Shown: positions 1-7,017, counted from the stretch's first letter. The stretch is DNA of 8,615 bases from Streptococcus oralis (GCA_937930605.1 CALHBZ010000312.1:1-8615); one strand, 5' to 3'. Notes: generated by a model not told the origin, from the sequence alone. Program-made: numbers and translations.

Positions 1-478
1 AGAAGTGACTAGTTACTTCTTCTTTTTTGAAGTCCTTAATAAATTTCTCAGGAATAGATGCTACTTCATAGACTAGTGGTACTTGGTCAGCATAACGCAC
101 CCGCTCCATGCGGATAATATTCTCTGTCGGAGTAATCCCCAGCTTTGCGACCTCTTGCTCATTTGGAATGGTTCTTCTGTAAGAAATGAGTTGGCTAGAA
201 GGTACTTTCCCCTGAGATTTGACAATCTCCGTAAAACTAGTCGTTCCCCGCATTTTTTCTTGGACACGAGTACTAGAGACAAAAGTCCCACTCCCTACAC
301 GACGCTCCAAAACCCCTTCCTCAACCAAGAGAGAGATAGCTTGACGTAATGTCATCCGGCTAACTTGAAACTGTTCAGCTAAATCTCGCTCACTTGGGAG
401 TCTCTCCCCGATTTTCCAACGACTCTCATCTATATCCTTTTTGATCTGGTCATGGATTTTCATATAAGCTGGTAACAT
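1..478 (-). CDS. GntR-family (HutC/UTRA subfamily) transcriptional regulator, 3' end cut by window edge
   Basis: A DNA-binding repressor, read on the minus strand from ATG at 478 for 159 codons to the window edge. No stop codon is reached, so the C-terminal part lies outside. The N-terminal ~70 residues form a GntR winged helix: residues 1-20 begin MLPAYMKIHDQIKKDI, followed by the signature GERLPSERDLAEQF, the recognition helix VSRMTLRQAI, and the wing region RRVGSGTFV. From about residue 85 (TSFTEIVKSQGK, later IIRMERVRYADQVPLVYE) the sequence fits the UTRA ligand domain of the HutC branch, which binds small effectors, often sugar phosphates or amino acid-like molecules. Family members are about 230-240 aa, so roughly 70-80 residues are missing. 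The ligand is unknown. I recall the same gene beside guaA in pneumococcus, and the divergent layout makes control of its own promoter, or of guaA, plausible but unproven. The ATG at 478 is preferred over the internal Met6 because the winged-helix domain normally starts this close to the N-terminus. Confidence 0.93.
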   Translation of the reverse strand, partial: MLPAYMKIHDQIKKDIDESRWKIGERLPSERDLAEQFQVSRMTLRQAISLLVEEGVLERRVGSGTFVSSTRVQEKMRGTTSFTEIVKSQGKVPSSQLISYRRTIPNEQEVAKLGITPTENIIRMERVRYADQVPLVYEVASIPEKFIKDFKKEEVTSHF

Positions 479-507
479 GATTCTCACTTCTTTTTTTTAT
501 TTTTTCC

Positions 508-537
508 ATTGTACCGTATTTGCTAAGAAAAAGTCAA
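508..537 (-). promoter_or_regulatory. Candidate sigma-A promoter of the GntR-type gene
   Basis: On the minus strand, TTGACT (532-537) acts as -35 and TACAAT (508-513) as -10, separated by 18 bp. Both are close to consensus. Transcription would start near position 501, about 23 nt before the ATG at 478. Only a weak ribosome site (GAAGTGAG, 483-490) precedes that start. Confidence 0.65.
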
Positions 538-553
538 ACTTTGCCTTGTTTAG

Positions 554-583
554 TTGGTAATTCGCCCCTATTTGTGATAGAAT
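554..583 (+). promoter_or_regulatory. Candidate extended -10 promoter of guaA
   Basis: TAGAAT at 578-583 is preceded by TGTG at 573-576, the TnTG extended -10 element common in streptococci. A weak -35-like TTGGTA lies at 554-559 with an 18-bp spacer. The expected start near 590 leaves a leader of about 29 nt, too short for a riboswitch. The -35 elements of this promoter and the divergent one are only about 16 bp apart, so one bound repressor could affect both. Confidence 0.6.
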
Positions 584-607
584 ATTGAAAAAGATATTTC
601 TTTTGAG

Positions 608-613
608 AAAGGA
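608..613 (+). promoter_or_regulatory. Ribosome binding site of guaA
   Basis: AAAGGA lies 5 nt before the ATG at 619 and supports that start. Confidence 0.75.
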
Positions 614-618
614 AAAAG

Positions 619-2181
619 ATGAGCAACATTTCAACTGATTTGCAAGATGTCGAAAAAATCATCGTACTGGACTATGGTAGCCAATACAACCAGCTGATTT
701 CACGCCGTATCCGAGAGATTGGTGTTTTTTCAGAGCTAAAAAGCCACAAAATCTCAGCTGCAGAAGTTCGTGAAATTAACCCTGTAGGAATCATCCTCTC
801 TGGTGGACCAAACTCTGTATATGAAGATGGTTCATTTGATATTGACCCAGAAATTTTTGAACTTGGCATTCCAATTTTGGGAATCTGCTACGGTATGCAA
901 CTTTTAACTCATAAACTTGGAGGTAAGGTTGTCCCTGCGGGTGATGCTGGAAACCGCGAGTACGGTCAATCGCCACTTACTCACACAACTTCTGCCCTCT
1001 TTGAAGGGACACCTGAAGAACAGATTGTTTTGATGAGTCATGGCGATGCTGTTACAGAGATTCCTGCGAACTTTGTTCGTACAGGTACTTCTGCCGACTG
1101 TCCTTATGCAGCCATTGAAAATCCAGACAAACATATCTATGGTATCCAATTCCACCCTGAAGTTCGTCATTCAGTTCATGGCTATGATATCCTTCGTAAC
1201 TTTGCATTGAATATCTGTGGTGCCAAGGGTGACTGGTCAATGGATAACTTCATCGATATGCAGATCAAGAAAATCCGTGAAACTGTAGGCGACAAGCGTG
1301 TTCTTCTCGGCCTATCAGGTGGTGTTGACTCTTCTGTCGTTGGAGTTCTTCTCCAGAAAGCGATCGGCGATCAATTGATCTGTATCTTTGTTGACCACGG
1401 TCTTCTTCGTAAAGGGGAAGCAGACCAAGTTATGGACATGCTTGGTGGGAAGTTTGGTTTGAACATTGTCAAAGCAGACGCTGCTAAACGTTTCCTTGAT
1501 AAATTAGCTGGTGTATCTGATCCTGAACAAAAACGCAAAATCATCGGTAACGAGTTTGTTTATGTTTTTGATGATGAAGCAAGCAAGCTCAAAGATGTGA
1601 AATTCCTTGCTCAAGGGACTCTTTATACTGACGTAATTGAGTCTGGAACTGATACAGCTCAAACTATCAAGTCACACCACAACGTGGGTGGTCTTCCAGA
1701 AGATATGCAGTTTGAACTCATTGAACCGCTCAATACCCTCTACAAAGACGAGGTTCGTGCCCTCGGTACGGAACTTGGTATGCCAGACCACATCGTATGG
1801 CGCCAACCATTCCCTGGACCAGGACTTGCTATCCGCATCATGGGTGAAATCACTGAAGAAAAACTGGAAACAGTCCGTGAGTCAGACGCAATCCTTCGTG
1901 AAGAAATCGCTAAAGCAGGACTTGACCGTGATATCTGGCAATACTTCACTGTCAACACAGGTGTTCGTTCAGTCGGTGTTATGGGTGACGGTCGTACTTA
2001 TGACTACACCATTGCTATTCGCGCTATCACTTCTATCGATGGTATGACAGCTGACTTTGCGAAAATTCCTTGGGAAGTTCTTCAAAAAATCTCTGTTCGT
2101 ATCGTTAACGAAGTCGACCACGTCAACCGTATCGTCTACGACATTACAAGTAAACCACCTGCAACAGTTGAGTGGGAATAG
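619..2181 (+). CDS. guaA: GMP synthase (glutamine-hydrolysing)
   Basis: Makes GMP from XMP, glutamine and ATP in the cytoplasm, the last step of the guanine branch of purine synthesis. The 520-aa protein has the usual full length. The N-terminal class I glutamine amidotransferase domain (about 1-200) shows the nucleophile Cys90 in GICYGMQ and the other triad members His179 and Glu181 in FHPEV. The ATP-pyrophosphatase domain (about 205-395) has the PP-loop SGGVDSS at 233-239. The C-terminal dimerisation domain ends in the conserved KPPATVEWE. The start at 619 follows AAAGGA (608-613) at a 5-nt spacing. It is transcribed alone: a promoter lies just upstream and a strong hairpin terminator just downstream. 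No defects are visible. Neighbouring genes do not suggest a role beyond purine metabolism. Confidence 0.99.
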   Translation: MSNISTDLQDVEKIIVLDYGSQYNQLISRRIREIGVFSELKSHKISAAEVREINPVGIILSGGPNSVYEDGSFDIDPEIFELGIPILGICYGMQLLTHKLGGKVVPAGDAGNREYGQSPLTHTTSALFEGTPEEQIVLMSHGDAVTEIPANFVRTGTSADCPYAAIENPDKHIYGIQFHPEVRHSVHGYDILRNFALNICGAKGDWSMDNFIDMQIKKIRETVGDKRVLLGLSGGVDSSVVGVLLQKAIGDQLICIFVDHGLLRKGEADQVMDMLGGKFGLNIVKADAAKRFLDKLAGVSDPEQKRKIIGNEFVYVFDDEASKLKDVKFLAQGTLYTDVIESGTDTAQTIKSHHNVGGLPEDMQFELIEPLNTLYKDEVRALGTELGMPDHIVWRQPFPGPGLAIRIMGEITEEKLETVRESDAILREEIAKAGLDRDIWQYFTVNTGVRSVGVMGDGRTYDYTIAIRAITSIDGMTADFAKIPWEVLQKISVRIVNEVDHVNRIVYDITSKPPATVEWE

Positions 2182-2196
2182 AGTTTTCTATAAAAT

Positions 2197-2242
2197 AAAA
2201 AATAATACTGCTGGAGCATGAACTTCAGTGGTATTATTTTTT
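2197..2242 (+). terminator. Rho-independent terminator of guaA
   Basis: A 20-nt left arm (2197-2216) pairs with a right arm (2223-2242) across the 6-nt loop CATGAA. Seventeen pairs are Watson-Crick and three are G-U wobbles. The right arm ends in a T run that continues as TTATTATTT. The matching A run on the left means it could also stop minus-strand transcripts. It begins 15 nt after the guaA stop and insulates guaA from the downstream operon. Confidence 0.9.
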
Positions 2243-2284
2243 ATTATTTCAATATTAGAAAAATTTCTCGACTCTCTACTCCTC

Positions 2285-2313
2285 TTTTTAAATCCCTAAA
2301 ACCATGCTATAAT
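2285..2313 (+). promoter_or_regulatory. Candidate upstream promoter of the ABC/two-component operon (perfect extended -10)
   Basis: TGCTATAAT (2305-2313) is a perfect TGnTATAAT extended -10. The -35 position (TTTTTA, 2285-2290, 17-bp spacer) is poor, as often accepted with extended -10 elements. It would start transcription near 2320, giving a leader of about 120 nt that carries both inverted repeats described below. It may supply basal expression. Confidence 0.55.
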
Positions 2314-2337
2314 ATAGTAAGTATAAATACAATAACC

Positions 2338-2352
2338 TGACTATCAAAGTCA
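2338..2352. promoter_or_regulatory. Inverted repeat, candidate response-regulator site 1
   Basis: TGACT-ATCAA-AGTCA is a perfect 5-bp inverted repeat with a 5-bp spacer, equally written TGAC-N7-GTCA. It shares the pattern TNAC-N7-GTNA with the second repeat, which begins 29 bp downstream. OmpR-type regulators of transporter-linked (BceR-like) systems bind inverted repeats upstream of their transporter genes, so this is a candidate operator. The assignment is inference. Confidence 0.45.
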
Positions 2353-2365
2353 ACGACAAAGATTT

Positions 2366-2382
2366 CTTACATCATCCGTAAG
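2366..2382. promoter_or_regulatory. Inverted repeat, candidate response-regulator site 2
   Basis: CTTAC-ATCATCC-GTAAG is a perfect 5-bp inverted repeat with a 7-bp spacer (TTAC-N7-GTAA at its core). It ends one base before the -35 region of the downstream candidate promoter (2383-2388), the usual place for an activator of the OmpR class. Binding by the response regulator encoded at 5291 is inferred, not shown. Confidence 0.5.
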
Positions 2383-2411
2383 TGTTATTCTACTCTGATT
2401 CATACTATAAT
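2383..2411 (+). promoter_or_regulatory. Candidate regulated promoter of the ABC/two-component operon
   Basis: A consensus -10 TATAAT lies at 2406-2411, with a non-consensus -35 (TGTTAT, 2383-2388) at 17 bp. A good -10 combined with a poor -35 directly behind an inverted repeat fits an activator-dependent promoter. Transcription would start near 2418, just before the ribosome site at 2428. Confidence 0.5.
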
Positions 2412-2427
2412 GAAAGTAACAAAAGAT

Positions 2428-2434
2428 GGAGGTG
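2428..2434 (+). promoter_or_regulatory. Ribosome binding site deciding the start of the ABC ATPase
   Basis: GGAGGTG lies 6 nt before the ATG at 2441. An in-frame ATG at 2426 overlaps this site, so it cannot use it and is not the start. Confidence 0.85.
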
Positions 2435-2440
2435 TTTCAC

Positions 2441-3214
2441 ATGGAAACCATTTTACGAGTAGAATCATTAAAAAAGCATTATGGGAAAGAGCCCAATATC
2501 ACAAAAGCCTTGGACGGCATATCTTTTCAAGTTGTAAAAGGCGAGTTCCTAGGGATTATGGGGAGTAGCGGTTCTGGGAAAACAACCCTTCTTAACTGTC
2601 TCGCCACTATCATCAAGCCAACTGACGGTTCCATTCAAATGCAAGAAAAGGATTTAGGTCAGTTAAAAGGTAGTCAGTTAGCTGATTATCGTGGCAAGGA
2701 AATTGGTTACCTCTTTCAAAATTTTGAGCTTTTGGACAATCTGACGGCCAAAGAAAATATCTTACTCCCCTTGTCTTTGCATAAGGTCGATGACAACGAA
2801 AGCAAGGTTCGGTTAGAATTGCTTTCCCAATATCTGGATATTTCTGAACTTCTGGATAAGTTCCCATCTCAATTATCGGGTGGTCAACGGCAAAGGGTTG
2901 CTGCTGCGCGTGCCTTGATTTTAGACCCTAAGATTGTATTTGCGGATGAGCCCACAGGAGCTTTAGACTCTAAAAATGCAACCATTTTGATGCAAAAATT
3001 ATCCGAAATGAATCAAGTGGAAGAAACCACCATTCTCATGGTGACCCACGATTCAATTGCAGCCAGCTTTTGCAATCGCATCTTGTTTATCCAGGACGGA
3101 AAACTATTCCATGAAATCCGACGCGATTATCCAAGAGAAAGTCAAGAAGATTTCTACCATAGAATACTAAAGGTCATGGCTGCACTGGCTGGAGGTGATG
3201 GCAATGTTTTCTAA
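2441..3214 (+). CDS. ABC transporter ATP-binding protein, BceA-type peptide antibiotic resistance/sensing
   Basis: The cytoplasmic ATPase half of a Bce-type transporter (MacB/LolD-like family), 257 aa. All nucleotide-binding motifs are present: Walker A GSSGSGKTT at 41-49, Q-loop Gln93 in LFQNFELL, signature LSGGQRQRVAAARAL from 145, Walker B IVFADEPTGALDS with catalytic Glu170, and the switch His203 in VTHD. It powers removal of, or release of membrane targets from, peptide antibiotics acting on the lipid II cycle. In this family it also signals to the partner kinase. The ATG at 2441 is chosen because GGAGGTG sits 6 nt before it. The 3' end overlaps the permease start by 11 bp, indicating translational coupling. 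The family call is firm; the exact substrate is not. It corresponds by position to MbrA/BceA in S. mutans, but I give no gene symbol because several paralogous systems exist in streptococci. Confidence 0.93.
   Translation: METILRVESLKKHYGKEPNITKALDGISFQVVKGEFLGIMGSSGSGKTTLLNCLATIIKPTDGSIQMQEKDLGQLKGSQLADYRGKEIGYLFQNFELLDNLTAKENILLPLSLHKVDDNESKVRLELLSQYLDISELLDKFPSQLSGGQRQRVAAARALILDPKIVFADEPTGALDSKNATILMQKLSEMNQVEETTILMVTHDSIAASFCNRILFIQDGKLFHEIRRDYPRESQEDFYHRILKVMAALAGGDGNVF
3191..3195 (+). promoter_or_regulatory. Ribosome binding site deciding the permease start
   Basis: GGAGG lies inside the end of the ATPase gene, 8 nt before ATG 3204. In-frame GTG 3195 and ATG 3198 overlap or crowd this site, so 3204 is the likely start. 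Confidence 0.75.
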
Positions 3215-5258
3215 ATTAGTCTCAAGAAATAGCAAGAGAGATCGAAAGAATAATGGCTTGTACTTCAGTTCTATGATTCTTTCTATTATCTCCTTTTACA
3301 TCATCCTTTCTTTGTCCCATCAAGATGTGATGATCTTTCTAAAACAAATAGAAAGTGACGCTGTAAATAAAATCTTTAGCATGATTCCCATTCTTTATGT
3401 GGCAACTCTCTTTATTCTCTTTTTTCTAGTCTACTTCGCAAGCAGTATGCAGATGGAAAGGAGAAAACATGAATTTGGCGTCTATCTCACACTAGGCATG
3501 CGAAGAAGCAAACTGTTCTTGCTACTCCTACTCGAGGATTTGAGAAACAGTGTCCTTGCCCTTGGAATAGGACTTCCTATTTCCATCTTAATTTCAGAAC
3601 TGATTAGTCTAATAACCGCTAAAATTGTGGGGTTGGGGATTATTGAGCATCAATTTTCTCTATCTACCACAGCTCTACTCTATACAGTTATCGGCTTCCT
3701 AGCCGTAAAATTAACTGTCTTTGTTCTTTTAAGTGCAAAGACGGCCAATAAAGAAATCGGAAATCTACTATCCTATTCTCCTTCCGGTATGAAGAAAGTA
3801 CTCCCCAAGGGAGTGTACCTTCTTGCTTCCGTCTTCGGAATTTTGCTTCTAGGAACAGCCTATTACTTGGGTATGAGTGGACGAGCTTGGGAAAGTATCA
3901 TAACCATGGGCATCACTGTTCTCTTGGGAACTCTAGGAACGATCCTACTCTTCTTTGGTATGCGTTTATTTATAGACATTTTGGTCAATCTTGGAAGCCA
4001 TCGAAAACTTCATACCTATAATTTTAGACAGATTCAGGAATTAGTTATCCAGCGCTCAACTATACTGGCTATCTGCTCCCTCTTAATCTTCTCTGCCTTG
4101 TGCCTCTTTGGAGCAGGTGTTGCCATTGCAAGCGGCAATTCAGGCAATCAACCCCATGTATTGGATTATACATTTAGAGATAGCAAGCAAGAAACAGATG
4201 AAAATCTTGATGTAAATACAGTAAAAAAAGAGCTTGAAGCTTCTGGACTAGCATCACAGTTTTCAAAGATTCTGCAAATCAAAGTCGGCAAACCAAAAGA
4301 ACATGAGTCCGTGTCCTTTGAACAGTTCATCAAGGTGTTGAAAGAGCAAAAAGACAGTAAAAACAAGGAAATCTTAGTCCATAATTTCCAAAAATATATA
4401 AGTTCCCACCTTTTGCCACTCTCTGAATACAATGAGCTTAGAAAGGCTGCCAATCTCCCTCCTCTAGAATTAACTAGTAAGGAAGCCTACTTGTATATGG
4501 GGAAAGATTTTCTCCCAGATGAGAGTCTTGTCAACTCTGTCCTAAAAACAAACCCTCAAATCAAAGTCATGGGAAATGATGTAAAATTGATTGGCGAAGT
4601 ACAGTCTTTACCGATTGTAACGGATCGTGAGATAATCCTCTCTGTCGCTCTCATAGTCCCAGATGAGGTCTTTATGAGCTATACAGATGGTCAGTATTCG
4701 AACTATGTCAGCGGTATCTTGGCTCCTGAGCTAGTCAAGGAAAAAGGCCTGATGAAAGCTATCTCAGATACCAATGAAAAGCTAAATCAAACCTCTCTTG
4801 GCTATGAAAGCTATATACAAAATATGGGGCGACAATTGTTTTACATCATCTCTGCCAGCTATATCACCATCTATCTGGCTATCATCTTCCTTGTTGTCGC
4901 AAATACAATCATCGGCGTTCAATTTTTGATGGGTCAGAGACAATCCTACAGACGATACCAAACCTTAATCCATCTCGGAGCCAACTATGAAACTCTTTGT
5001 AAATCGTCAGAAAAGCAAGTCAACTGGTATTTCGGTCTGCCAATAGCCCTTGCACTTATCAGTAGTAGCTTCGGAGTGAGCTCCCTCCTCACAGGAATAG
5101 TACCTGCTAGTGTAAGAATGGCCATGGGGCAGAAATTTATCACAGCCATGCTGGTAGTACTGCTCTTAGCTGGATTTGAAGTCATCTATATCAGAATTGT
5201 AAAGAAAAATAGCAACAAGTATTTGTTATCCTTAATGGAACCCAAAAGAGAAGAATAA
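3204..5258 (+). CDS. ABC transporter permease, BceB-type (FtsX-like) with large extracellular domain
   Basis: The membrane half of the transporter, 684 aa from ATG 3204, within the large size typical of BceB permeases. Hydrophobic segments give the family's ten-helix plan. TM1 lies near residues 19-38. TM2-4 lie near 62-80, 107-136 and 157-178, and the FtsX-like cytoplasmic motif EFGVYLTLGMRRSKL falls between TM2 and TM3. Four more follow at about 205-222, 234-258 and 286-311, some of them closely spaced. A hydrophilic region of about 235 residues (roughly 312-545) then forms the extracellular domain. Three final helices lie near 546-576, 609-632 and 646-665. In this family the large outer domain determines which peptide is recognised. 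This domain is rich in Lys, Glu and Ser and has no motif I can name. The gene overlaps the ATPase by 11 bp and ends 32 bp before the response regulator. Helix limits are estimates by eye, and I can delimit only nine or ten of them. Confidence 0.9.
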   Translation: MFSKLVSRNSKRDRKNNGLYFSSMILSIISFYIILSLSHQDVMIFLKQIESDAVNKIFSMIPILYVATLFILFFLVYFASSMQMERRKHEFGVYLTLGMRRSKLFLLLLLEDLRNSVLALGIGLPISILISELISLITAKIVGLGIIEHQFSLSTTALLYTVIGFLAVKLTVFVLLSAKTANKEIGNLLSYSPSGMKKVLPKGVYLLASVFGILLLGTAYYLGMSGRAWESIITMGITVLLGTLGTILLFFGMRLFIDILVNLGSHRKLHTYNFRQIQELVIQRSTILAICSLLIFSALCLFGAGVAIASGNSGNQPHVLDYTFRDSKQETDENLDVNTVKKELEASGLASQFSKILQIKVGKPKEHESVSFEQFIKVLKEQKDSKNKEILVHNFQKYISSHLLPLSEYNELRKAANLPPLELTSKEAYLYMGKDFLPDESLVNSVLKTNPQIKVMGNDVKLIGEVQSLPIVTDREIILSVALIVPDEVFMSYTDGQYSNYVSGILAPELVKEKGLMKAISDTNEKLNQTSLGYESYIQNMGRQLFYIISASYITIYLAIIFLVVANTIIGVQFLMGQRQSYRRYQTLIHLGANYETLCKSSEKQVNWYFGLPIALALISSSFGVSSLLTGIVPASVRMAMGQKFITAMLVVLLLAGFEVIYIRIVKKNSNKYLLSLMEPKREE

Positions 5259-5276
5259 ACTTTAAAAAGCGAGGAA

Positions 5277-5284
5277 AAGGAGGA
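5277..5284 (+). promoter_or_regulatory. Ribosome binding site of the response regulator
   Basis: AAGGAGGA lies 6 nt before ATG 5291, close to the full anti-16S complement. This is the strongest ribosome site in the operon and suggests good translation of the regulator. Confidence 0.85.
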
Positions 5285-5290
5285 ACTAAT

Positions 5291-5974
5291 ATGAAGCATA
5301 TTCTGGTTATTGAAGATGAAGCCTTGATTCGAGATGAAATTGTCATCTTGTTAGAGAAAGCGGGTTACCAGGTTGATAAGTTGACTGACTTCAAAGAAAC
5401 AAGCCAGCAAGTGCTGCAATACAATACAGATTTAATCATACTGGATTTGAATTTGCCGGGAGAAACAGGTTTTCAAATTTGTAAAAATCTCAAGTCCAAA
5501 CGCTCTGTGCCCATATTGGTTCTCACCTCTCGTGAACAACTAAAAGATGAGATCTACGCCCTGAAAATAGGGGCAGATGAGTATCTAACAAAGCCTTTCA
5601 AGAAAGAAAGATTCTTGGCACGTATAGAAAATATCTTGAAACGCTATGAAGGTAGACAAAATCTACTTGAAAAAGATAATTTTCTACTAGATCGAAATAC
5701 TTATACCCTTTATATCAACGGACATTCGATTTTACTCCCCCAAAATCAAGGAAAATTGTTAGAAACCTTATTAGTGGCAACTGATTCTGTCGTCACAAAA
5801 GAAGAACTAAGCATGAAACTATGGAATACAACTGAGTTCATCGATGAAAATGCCCTACAAGTAAATATTGCAAGGCTAAAAAAGGTGATGAAACAGGCTG
5901 GCATTGCCCTTCAAGTCAAGTCCGTCAGAGGTATTGGTTACAAGCTAGAAGAGGTAAGTCCAGATGAAACATAA
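5291..5974 (+). CDS. OmpR/PhoB-family response regulator, BceR-type
   Basis: A 227-aa DNA-binding response regulator. The receiver domain (about 1-115) has the acidic pair Glu8-Asp9 in VIEDE, phospho-acceptor Asp52 in ILDLNLPGETG, the switch Thr79 in VLTSRE, and Lys101 in TKPF, so all phosphorylation residues are intact. The C-terminal winged helix (about 128-222) shows LLPQNQGKLLETLL, the recognition-helix region DENALQVNIARLKKVM and the closing VRGIGYKLEEV. It lies directly after the permease and overlaps the kinase gene by 11 bp. By family knowledge it should activate the transporter genes when phosphorylated. The paired inverted repeats at 2338-2352 and 2366-2382 are the best candidates for its sites. 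Function is confident; the target and symbol are inferred. Confidence 0.93.
   Translation: MKHILVIEDEALIRDEIVILLEKAGYQVDKLTDFKETSQQVLQYNTDLIILDLNLPGETGFQICKNLKSKRSVPILVLTSREQLKDEIYALKIGADEYLTKPFKKERFLARIENILKRYEGRQNLLEKDNFLLDRNTYTLYINGHSILLPQNQGKLLETLLVATDSVVTKEELSMKLWNTTEFIDENALQVNIARLKKVMKQAGIALQVKSVRGIGYKLEEVSPDET
5951..5955 (+). promoter_or_regulatory. Ribosome binding site of the histidine kinase
   Basis: GAGGT inside the end of the response regulator gene lies 8 nt before ATG 5964 and supports that overlapping start. Confidence 0.65.
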
Positions 5975-6962
5975 TCTAAAATATCTAGCTACTTACCTGC
6001 CTTGGTTACTTGTTCTCTTAGCATTTGATCTATTTACAGCTGTCCTGCTTTGGCTTTCAGATGCGAGAATGTTTCAAGCTCTCATCTTACTCTATATTTT
6101 AGCCACCGTCCTGCTTTTTTTCATCCTATCATTCCTACTGATAAGAAAAGAAAGAAAAAAATCGTCTGCCTATAAAGCCTTCATAGCCAATCCCAATACG
6201 GATACTGAGCTTGAATTATTGCATTTATCAAGTGCCTCAGAGAAAGAAAGCATTGAACAAATGGCAGATACACTTTATCAAAAGCAGTCTGAAATAGGAA
6301 AACTCAACTCATTACTAGCCGAGTACGAGGACTATGTTGAAAAATGGGCGCATGAGATTAAACTCCCTCTATCGCTTCTTTCCCTCCTTTTGGACAACCA
6401 AAGTGACCGGTTGCCGAAGGATACAGCTTTTAAGTTGGACTATGTGAGAAATCAAATACAAGAAAATGTATCGCAAATCCTATTCTACTACAGGGTGAAA
6501 AGTGAGAAAAATGATTTTCTATTTGAAGACCTTGACCTAGAAGAGTGTGTCCATGATCTTTTGGAAAACTTTGGTCCCTTGTTCAAAGAAAAGAATTTTT
6601 CGATTAAGTTAGAAAAGATACAAGGAACCTGCTACACCGATCAACGCAGTTTTGAATTTATCTTCTCTCAAATCCTCGCCAATGCCCTTAAATATAGCTC
6701 TGACAAGCCTGAACTTAGGATTTCTATGTCAAGAGAGAAGGGACACACCACTCTGAGTATTAGGGATAATGGCTGTGGAGTTAAAGCTTGCGATCTCCCT
6801 CATATCTTTGAAAAAGGATTTACAGGTGATTCAGGTGATACAAGGAAAAAATCAACAGGCATGGGCCTCTATCTGGTCAAACAATTAGCAGATGCTTTAA
6901 AAATCGACATCGCAGTAAAATCCGAATGGATGCAAGGATTTGAAATCATTCTTTCTATTTAG
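5964..6962 (+). CDS. Intramembrane-sensing sensor histidine kinase, BceS-type
   Basis: A 332-aa membrane kinase. Two N-terminal transmembrane helices (about 12-31 and 38-60) are joined by only some 6 outside residues (around SDARMF). This is the hallmark of intramembrane-sensing kinases that have no ligand domain and depend on a BceAB transporter for the signal. A basic stretch RKERKK follows TM2. The phosphorylated His130 lies in EKWAHEIKLPLS. The ATPase domain has the N-box Asn240 in ILANALKYS, G1 motif DNGCG (268-272), F-box FEKGF and G2 motif TGMGL (298-302), so catalysis should be intact. The start at 5964 overlaps the response regulator by 11 bp, so the two are translationally coupled. 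It is the last gene of the operon, followed by a candidate terminator. The partner is almost certainly the adjacent regulator. Confidence 0.93.
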   Translation: MKHNLKYLATYLPWLLVLLAFDLFTAVLLWLSDARMFQALILLYILATVLLFFILSFLLIRKERKKSSAYKAFIANPNTDTELELLHLSSASEKESIEQMADTLYQKQSEIGKLNSLLAEYEDYVEKWAHEIKLPLSLLSLLLDNQSDRLPKDTAFKLDYVRNQIQENVSQILFYYRVKSEKNDFLFEDLDLEECVHDLLENFGPLFKEKNFSIKLEKIQGTCYTDQRSFEFIFSQILANALKYSSDKPELRISMSREKGHTTLSIRDNGCGVKACDLPHIFEKGFTGDSGDTRKKSTGMGLYLVKQLADALKIDIAVKSEWMQGFEIILSI

Positions 6963-7012
6963 TAATTTTTCGATTAGGAAGTGATTACCTAATAATAGAA
7001 ATTACATTTTTT
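6962..7012 (+). terminator. Candidate terminator of the ABC/two-component operon
   Basis: Outer arms GTAATTT (6962-6968) and AAATTAC (6999-7005) enclose an inner stem ATTAGG (6973-6978)/CCTAAT (6988-6993) with a 9-nt loop. A run of six T follows at 7007-7012. The internal loop and AT-rich pairs make it weaker than the other two terminators in the window, but position and T run support the call. The left arm begins in the last base of the kinase stop codon. Confidence 0.55.
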
Positions 7013-7017
7013 ACATC

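Noticed and set aside
73..349. Small reading frames on both strands at the left edge
   Set aside because: The region is explained by the GntR-type regulator on the minus strand, whose frame is open from 478 to the window edge and matches the family throughout. The absence of a stop is due to the window edge, not a broken gene.
589..604. AAAAGA-TATT-TCTTTT inverted repeat in the guaA leader
   Set aside because: A perfect 6-bp repeat but only A/T pairs apart from one G-C, in a leader of about 29 nt. Too weak and too short to claim as a riboswitch or attenuator.
1637..2047. 136-codon second-frame reading frame inside guaA
   Set aside because: It overlaps guaA in another frame. The translation is low-complexity Ser/Val/Leu and matches nothing I know.
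2321..2330. GTAT-AA-ATAC small palindrome just after the upstream -10
   Set aside because: Short palindromes are expected by chance in DNA this AT-rich, and it does not share the TNAC-N7-GTNA pattern of the two stronger repeats.
2426..2440. Upstream ATG that would extend the ATPase by five residues
   Set aside because: The ATG overlaps the GGAGGTG ribosome site, which is correctly spaced for ATG 2441.
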